Shown: positions 60,197-64,000 of the stretch, in pieces | How positions within the stretch are numbered: the first letter of the stretch is position 1 | Layout of the letters: the number at the start of each line of letters is the position of its first letter | Assembly: GCA_934394985.1 (NCBI GenBank) | Contig: CAKRRF010000010.1 | Span: forward strand, 7,506-71,505 | DNA: 64,000 nt | Source: an uncultured Marvinbryantia sp. | GTDB taxonomy: Bacteria; Bacillota; Clostridia; Lachnospirales; Lachnospiraceae | Reading direction: 5' to 3' | Made by a program: the position numbers and the translations under genes | Notes under the pieces: model-generated | Told to the model about the DNA's origin: nothing | The model's database searches: none | What the model saw: only the letters and a program-made list of their open reading frames with translations

Positions 60197-61504
60197 TCAA
60201 TCCTTTTCCGCAAACGTCACACAGATCTTCATTCTTTCCTCATCTTTCTCTATCTCTGTGTTCCCTTCTCGTTCTTTTGTTAATTCATCGATCTTTTTCT
60301 TTATACCGCACACCTTTTTCCCTGCGGGGCAGGTGAGCAGAACCACTGCCTGATTGGCGATGACGTCGATCTGCATATCAATGTGCTTTTTATCTGAATC
60401 GTGTATCTTATCATTCTCTTCTATGGCATACTCAAACAGTTTCACCAGTACTTTTCCCATACATTGTATCCCATCCTGATCTTCCGGATAGTTCTGCACT
60501 TTACATGTAACTTTGATTCCCTGCTGCCGTGCCCGTTCTGTCTCAACATATAAGATGGAGTCTAGTTTCCAGTCCCTGCAATAGATGCCGGCGTGAATGT
60601 CCTGATATGCTTTTTCCAGATCATTCAGATATTCTGTTATCTGGGTCTGCTTTTCTGACCGTTCTCCCCGTTGTATAATCTCCTGCATCTGCCGGTCAAT
60701 CAGTTTCCGGCTCTCTTCGATATGATTTCTCTGATATTGCATTGCCTGATATTGGGACTGCATCATGGTCAGCTCCAACTGCAGGAACTGGCTCTCTGTT
60801 CGGATCTTTTCTTTTTGATTACTGAATATTTTAACTAATCCAAGCGTTGCTGCCGCTGCTACCGTAAGGCACGGCAACACCATTCCACGTCTGGTTCCAT
60901 CTTCGGTTGCAATCGGGATGAGCTGTGAGGTCTGCATCACCAGAAAATATTCCAGGTAAATGATCCAGATCAGCCTCGTATGAGGAATTTCGTAGTTCCG
61001 GAATAAAATTTGAATTTTTTTCATTATGGCATAAATCGGTATAAATAAAAGTAATTCAAAGATCCATGCCAGCAGATCCTCTGGTCTGAAAGTCAGGTAC
61101 CAGCCAAACATTCCTTCCGGTCGTTTTTCCAGCCAGTTCAAGACAACCATAGAAAATACCATAACAGGCATAGCAGACAGTTCTGAAATTGCAATTGCAA
61201 ATAAGACTCGTACCGGTTCTGCTTCAACCAGATAAATACAGAGCAGGCATGCGCCTATACTTCCCACCGCGCCCAGCACAATTTCAGCCAGATGTCCTGA
61301 TACGGAAATCTGATCACCAAGAGACTGAAAATAACACAGCAATGTAGTTCTGACAAGCATAAAACCAATCATATAGCCTTTATGCTTCATTTTTCCCACC
61401 AGAAGTTCCAGGATTTTGACAGCAAAAAGCTGAAGGGGCAGATTGAGCAGCACCATTCGGATCCAATGGTTATCTCTCAGAAACCATTCTATTACACTGC
61501 TCAT
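60197..61504 (-). CDS. Polytopic GHKL histidine-kinase-like receptor, degenerate catalytic sites
   Basis: 435 residues. The N-terminal half has about seven membrane helices (MVLLNLPLQLFAVKILELLV, IVLGAVGSIGACLLCIYLV, LLAWIFELLLFIPIYAIM, MVLPCLTVAAAATLGLVKIF among them), as in AgrC-type peptide receptors. After a coiled coil the phosphoacceptor block reads RKLIDRQMQEII where relatives have RHD. The N box reads VKLFEYAIEEND with no Asn, and no HGIG box is seen. It therefore probably senses but does not phosphorylate. It overlaps the canonical kinase gene by 4 bp. Confidence 0.82.
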   Translation of the reverse strand: MSSVIEWFLRDNHWIRMVLLNLPLQLFAVKILELLVGKMKHKGYMIGFMLVRTTLLCYFQSLGDQISVSGHLAEIVLGAVGSIGACLLCIYLVEAEPVRVLFAIAISELSAMPVMVFSMVVLNWLEKRPEGMFGWYLTFRPEDLLAWIFELLLFIPIYAIMKKIQILFRNYEIPHTRLIWIIYLEYFLVMQTSQLIPIATEDGTRRGMVLPCLTVAAAATLGLVKIFSNQKEKIRTESQFLQLELTMMQSQYQAMQYQRNHIEESRKLIDRQMQEIIQRGERSEKQTQITEYLNDLEKAYQDIHAGIYCRDWKLDSILYVETERARQQGIKVTCKVQNYPEDQDGIQCMGKVLVKLFEYAIEENDKIHDSDKKHIDMQIDVIANQAVVLLTCPAGKKVCGIKKKIDELTKEREGNTEIEKDEERMKICVTFAEKD

Positions 61505-62247
61505 TTGCTCTCATCCTCCTGTATTCTGTTTTTCAATAAAACTATCTCACAAAAAACAGACGTTTCCGGATCAATACTTACTTTTTCTTCACCCTGATAT
61601 TGTTTTATCAGATATTCTATAATGCCTCTTCCTATCCCGTGCTCTCCCTTTTTCTCCGTTTGAAAATTGATCTTCTTATCTGGACGGATTTTATTCTTTA
61701 TCTGCAGCCAGACTTCTCCCTGCTCTTTTTCTTTCATATCAAGCCAGACGCCCCGCTGCTCTTCTGATTCTATTTTCTCATTCTCTTCTATTGCATTATC
61801 CAGAAGATTGACCAGAATTCCTACCATATCCATATCTCTGACCAGTGCATATTCCTTTTCTTCTATATTAAGGTACAACGGAATCCTCTTCTCCCGGCAT
61901 TGCCGTCCCTTCATAGAAAGAATGGCATTTACTACTTCACTTTCACTCTCACCTTTGTTCTCCACTTGCCGGTATTCCTGTTTCAGGCTGTCCGCATATT
62001 CCCGGAGTTCTGAACCATTCTGCTCCTCCATCAACTCTTCAAGGGTCTGGATATGTTTTGCCAGGTCATGCCGGAACTTTCTTGTCATATCAATCTGACT
62101 CTGTATGGATTGATAAAAGCCCTGCAGCGTAACCATATAAGACTGTATCAGCTGATTTCGTTCTGACTCCTTTTCCAGCTGCACTGTTTTCTTCGCTAAT
62201 ACCAGTACAGAAAGAGCAATGACTAAATAAGCTGCTATGATATACAT
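61501..62247 (-). CDS. GHKL sensor histidine kinase (canonical catalytic core)
   Basis: 248 residues behind AAGGAGCATAATGAG. Only one membrane helix at the N-terminus (YIIAAYLVIALSVLVLA). The dimerisation block has the phosphoacceptor His (RKFRHDLAKHIQTLEEL). The N box is GILVNLLDNAIEENEKI and the G box KKGEHGIGRGIIEYLI, all intact for ATP binding. It has almost no sensory domain of its own, whereas the next gene supplies seven helices and a broken catalytic core. The pair may form a heteromeric receptor. Confidence 0.88.
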   Translation of the reverse strand: MYIIAAYLVIALSVLVLAKKTVQLEKESERNQLIQSYMVTLQGFYQSIQSQIDMTRKFRHDLAKHIQTLEELMEEQNGSELREYADSLKQEYRQVENKGESESEVVNAILSMKGRQCREKRIPLYLNIEEKEYALVRDMDMVGILVNLLDNAIEENEKIESEEQRGVWLDMKEKEQGEVWLQIKNKIRPDKKINFQTEKKGEHGIGRGIIEYLIKQYQGEEKVSIDPETSVFCEIVLLKNRIQEDESK

Positions 62248-62251
62248 CTCA

Positions 62252-62968
62252 TTATGCTCCTTCCATCTGTCTCATCACCCAGCGCGTAAAAGCTGCCTTT
62301 GTCTCTTTCTCATAGGCTCTGCTGACAGCAAGTCTGTCACCGTTTTTCATATGAAAGACGCCGCCTTTATACTCTTTCACGTTAGGCAGATATACCATAT
62401 AGCTGTTATGACATCGAAGGAAATCTGGCTTTGTCAGATACGTTTCACACACATCCAGGCGGTCTTTGATCTCATAATCTCCCCAGGCTGTAACCAGTCT
62501 GGTCTTGCGCGCTGTACGCTCCAGATAATAAATGTCATCCGGCGAAAAGCTTATCATTTCTCTATTCGCACAAAGAAATGGGATCTGTTTTTTCTGTTTT
62601 TCCCTGCACCGCAGAATTCTGTCAAAGATCTCACCGACCCTGCTCTGAAACTGTTCTTTTAATGCAAACCAGATATGTTCTGTCCGATACACATCCGTAG
62701 CATAACTGAGATGATTCGTCAAAAAAATGATCAGGCAGGATGACCATTTCTTATGTACTTCCTCTGCCAGTTCGATTCCATTCCCGTCTCCAAGTTCGAT
62801 ATCCAGAAATAACGCTTCGATCGGATCACCTTCATAATTTAACAGGCTTTCTTTATCCGGAAAATATTGTATCTCGACATCCAGTGAAGTCTTTTTCCGG
62901 TACTCTCCTATGATATAGCTGGCTCTTCTTCCCCATACTTTGTCATCATCACAGATTCCTATGATCAT
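62252..62968 (-). CDS. LytTR-family response regulator
   Basis: 238 residues behind GAGAAGGTACAACG. Receiver domain: acidic cluster IGICDDDK, phosphoacceptor Asp in ALFLDIELGDGNG, and IIFLTNHLSYA. The C-terminal LytTR DNA-binding domain runs from about residue 130 (DIYYLERTARKTRLVTAWG, FLRCHNSYMVYLPNVKEY, DRLAVSRAYEKETKAAF). It is the first gene of the three-gene signalling operon. No AgrB protease or autoinducer peptide gene is visible in the window. Target sites may include the 12-bp motif at its own promoter. Confidence 0.93.
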   Translation of the reverse strand: MIIGICDDDKVWGRRASYIIGEYRKKTSLDVEIQYFPDKESLLNYEGDPIEALFLDIELGDGNGIELAEEVHKKWSSCLIIFLTNHLSYATDVYRTEHIWFALKEQFQSRVGEIFDRILRCREKQKKQIPFLCANREMISFSPDDIYYLERTARKTRLVTAWGDYEIKDRLDVCETYLTKPDFLRCHNSYMVYLPNVKEYKGGVFHMKNGDRLAVSRAYEKETKAAFTRWVMRQMEGA

Positions 62969-62997
62969 CGTTGTACCTTCTCATTCTGTATAAGTAT

Positions 62998-63009
62998 ATA
63001 CCGTTATAA
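62998..63009 (-). promoter_or_regulatory. Shared 12-bp motif upstream of the LytTR operon
   Basis: TTATAACGGTAT on the minus strand, 30 bp before the start codon, identical to the motif at 58890. It partly resembles LytTR-type half sites, but no second repeat is seen. Confidence 0.4.
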
Positions 63010-63208
63010 TTATTCTTTTAAATTATATTATGATGCTATAAACGTGTCAAATGATTTAGTCAGAATTTTGCACAATGAGACTTTCGTTTGTGTAATTCTT
63101 TACTGGATTTTTATGTCTGAATATGTTAGACTTGTTTTATTATTTTTGTCATGTATTATTTATATAATGTATCATTTTGTATTAATATTTTATTATTTAT
63201 TATAAAAG
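63010..63208. other. AT-rich intergenic region between the LytTR operon and the toxin
   Basis: No gene. Very AT-rich, with no AIP-like peptide frame on either strand. It presumably holds the divergent promoters. Confidence 0.5.
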
Positions 63209-63214
63209 TATAAT
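63209..63214 (+). promoter_or_regulatory. Predicted -10 of the toxin promoter
   Basis: TATAAT in AAAAGTATAATATGC, about 67 bp before the toxin start. The -35 region is AT-rich and not well defined. Confidence 0.45.
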
Positions 63215-63280
63215 ATGCTTAACCGGGTAACTGGGGGATGTGCTCTCATCTGATCTGAGCCTACAGAAAGGGTGATTATT

Positions 63281-63529
63281 ATGAGTACATACGAAGAATT
63301 GCAAATCATACTTACTACTGCTCTGCTTATCGTTGCAATTTTGACTTATACATGTAATAGAATCTCACTTGTGAGATTCTGCGCCTGCGGCAGGTCGCTT
63401 GCGGCATATTCCATCCTGCCGCAGTGCGATCCTTGCGGAGCATTTTCTTTCATTGAATGTAATTCATATGAAAGAAAAATAGCCGTCCTGTTCTCCGGTA
63501 AAGTTCAGACGACTATTCTTATAACTTAA
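63281..63529 (+). CDS. Putative holin-like type I toxin (TxpA/Hol-Tox family)
   Basis: The start is ATG 63281 behind AGAAAGGGTG. The first 24 residues (MSTYEELQIILTTALLIVAI then LTYT) match the Hol-Tox family of type I toxins: short acidic start, one membrane helix, and usually a basic end after 30-35 residues. These peptides damage the membrane when not silenced by an antisense RNA. Here the frame runs on to 82 residues through a series of palindromes (CNRISLVRFCACGRS). The tail looks like non-coding hairpin sequence read as protein, so the toxin may be extended or altered. An antisense RNA gene overlaps its 3' end. Confidence 0.7.
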   Translation: MSTYEELQIILTTALLIVAILTYTCNRISLVRFCACGRSLAAYSILPQCDPCGAFSFIECNSYERKIAVLFSGKVQTTILIT

Positions 63530-63581
63530 TAAATATTTCGCCGGGTCGGGTGAGTTACGTTCACTTTCCAGCTACCTTGTT
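63470..63581 (-). ncRNA. Predicted antisense antitoxin RNA
   Basis: A perfect promoter at 63588-63616 would start a transcript near 63581 running left into the 3' end of the toxin gene. About 65-105 nt on, AATAGTCGTC and GACGGCTATT form a stem (63517-63508 and 63487-63478) followed by TTTTTCTTT, a good terminator. The result is an RNA of about 110 nt that overlaps the toxin mRNA by some 60 nt, the arrangement of txpA/RatA-type systems. Confidence 0.65.
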
Positions 63582-63587
63582 AAGTGT

Positions 63588-63616
63588 ATTATATGCAATT
63601 CCTGCAGATTTGTCAA
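63588..63616 (-). promoter_or_regulatory. Consensus promoter of the antisense RNA
   Basis: On the minus strand TTGACA (63616-63611), 17 bp, TATAAT (63593-63588): both hexamers perfect. It lies directly after the gltD stop and points at the toxin 3' end. Confidence 0.88.
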
Positions 63617-63631
63617 ACACAAAACTTGATT

Positions 63632-64000
63632 CTACAGATTCGTATATCCCATCAGTGACTCGTCCACAGCCTTCGCTGCTTCCCGTCCTTCCCGGATAGC
63701 CCATACCACCAGTGACTGTCCTCTGTGCATATCTCCTGCGGTAAAGACATTTGGTACGCTGGTCTGGTATTTGCCAGGTGCGGTGTCTACATTGGTGCGT
63801 CCGTTGATGTTGACTTTGAATGCATCGGTGACGTATTTCTGAGAGCCCAAGAATCCTGCTGCGATGAGCACGATATCTACATTGATGATCTCTTCGCTGC
63901 CTTCGATCGGCACCATCATCATGCGGCCGCTCTTCTCATCTTTTTTGCTCTGGAGTTTAACCAGTTTCGCCTGTACCAGTTCTCCGTTTTTGTTCTTGAT
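63632..64000 (-). CDS. gltD: Glutamate synthase small subunit (GltD), C-terminal part
   Basis: The frame enters from the right edge (KLVKLQSKKDEKSGRMMMVP) and ends at 63632, giving about 122 residues of the C-terminus. The FAD/NADPH-oxidoreductase end motifs are clear: VDIVLIAAGFLG, GKYQTSVPNVFTAGDMHRGQ and SLVVWAIREGREAAKAVDESLMG. As the small subunit of NADPH-dependent glutamate synthase it passes electrons to the large subunit for glutamate formation from glutamine and 2-oxoglutarate. Close relatives in the same oxidoreductase family exist, but the tail matches GltD well. Confidence 0.9.
   Translation of the reverse strand: MKNKNGELVQAKLVKLQSKKDEKSGRMMMVPIEGSEEIINVDIVLIAAGFLGSQKYVTDAFKVNINGRTNVDTAPGKYQTSVPNVFTAGDMHRGQSLVVWAIREGREAAKAVDESLMGYTNL

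Noticed and set aside
62969..63208. Search for an AgrD-like autoinducer peptide gene
   Set aside because: Only very short frames without ribosome sites (MRLSFV, MTKIIKQV) are present.
63359..63440. GC-rich hairpins near the toxin considered as a tRNA or riboswitch
   Set aside because: No cloverleaf, T-loop or known aptamer pattern. The palindromes are simple stems.

Overview
The window looks like a chromosomal segment from a gut Lachnospiraceae-type Firmicute. The evidence is the low GC content, GGAGG ribosome binding sites, YARHG, BspA and DUF6273-like proteins, Rpn-family repeats, and an EssC/WXG100 secretion locus with eukaryotic-type Ser/Thr kinases. No rRNA, tRNA or CRISPR array was seen. 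Nearly all genes from 2.2 to 58.8 kb are on the minus strand.

Layout. 0-7.7 kb: a MATE transporter cut by the left edge, an aldo/keto reductase with a ferredoxin-like tail, an M15 peptidase, a truncated Rpn repeat, a three-gene ADP-ribose operon (macro domain, VWA, ADP-ribosylglycohydrolase) and a full Rpn gene. 7.7-17.6 kb: a mosaic of Sec-exported small proteins (YARHG proteins, a basic secreted family, an SH3b protein) broken up by gene fragments, a dead IS3 element and a second Rpn copy. 17.6-37.5 kb: one co-directional run, read right to left. It begins with a PP2C phosphatase, a ubiquitin-like YukD/EsaB protein and EssC, followed by two WXG100-like proteins, three small helical proteins, a candidate substrate and a TPR protein. 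It ends with four paralogous transmembrane Ser/Thr kinases that share one kinase domain but carry different ectodomains. EssA, EssB and EsaA are not seen. 37.6-51.4 kb: more secreted proteins, an AAA/PD-(D/E)XK protein, a 2167-residue BspA-like surface protein, a secreted degenerate amidase and a PPC/FN3 protein. 51.6-58.8 kb: a second kinase operon in which an active kinase and a pseudokinase both carry SecD-P1-like ectodomains. 59-64 kb: an XRE regulator, an Rpn fragment, a LytTR response regulator with two GHKL histidine kinase-like proteins (one canonical, one degenerate and polytopic), a probable type I toxin-antitoxin locus, and the end of gltD.

How the parts may work together (inference). 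The kinases and PP2C phosphatase would set the phosphorylation of a type VII-like secretion machine whose EssC has FHA-like N-terminal domains. The kinase ectodomains (degenerate amidase, InlB-type repeats, SH3b, DUF6273) probably sense wall or extracellular ligands. Several of the same modules also occur as free secreted proteins nearby, which suggests shuffling between sensors and exported proteins. A repeated terminator-like element sits just upstream of several start codons and separates the transcription units.
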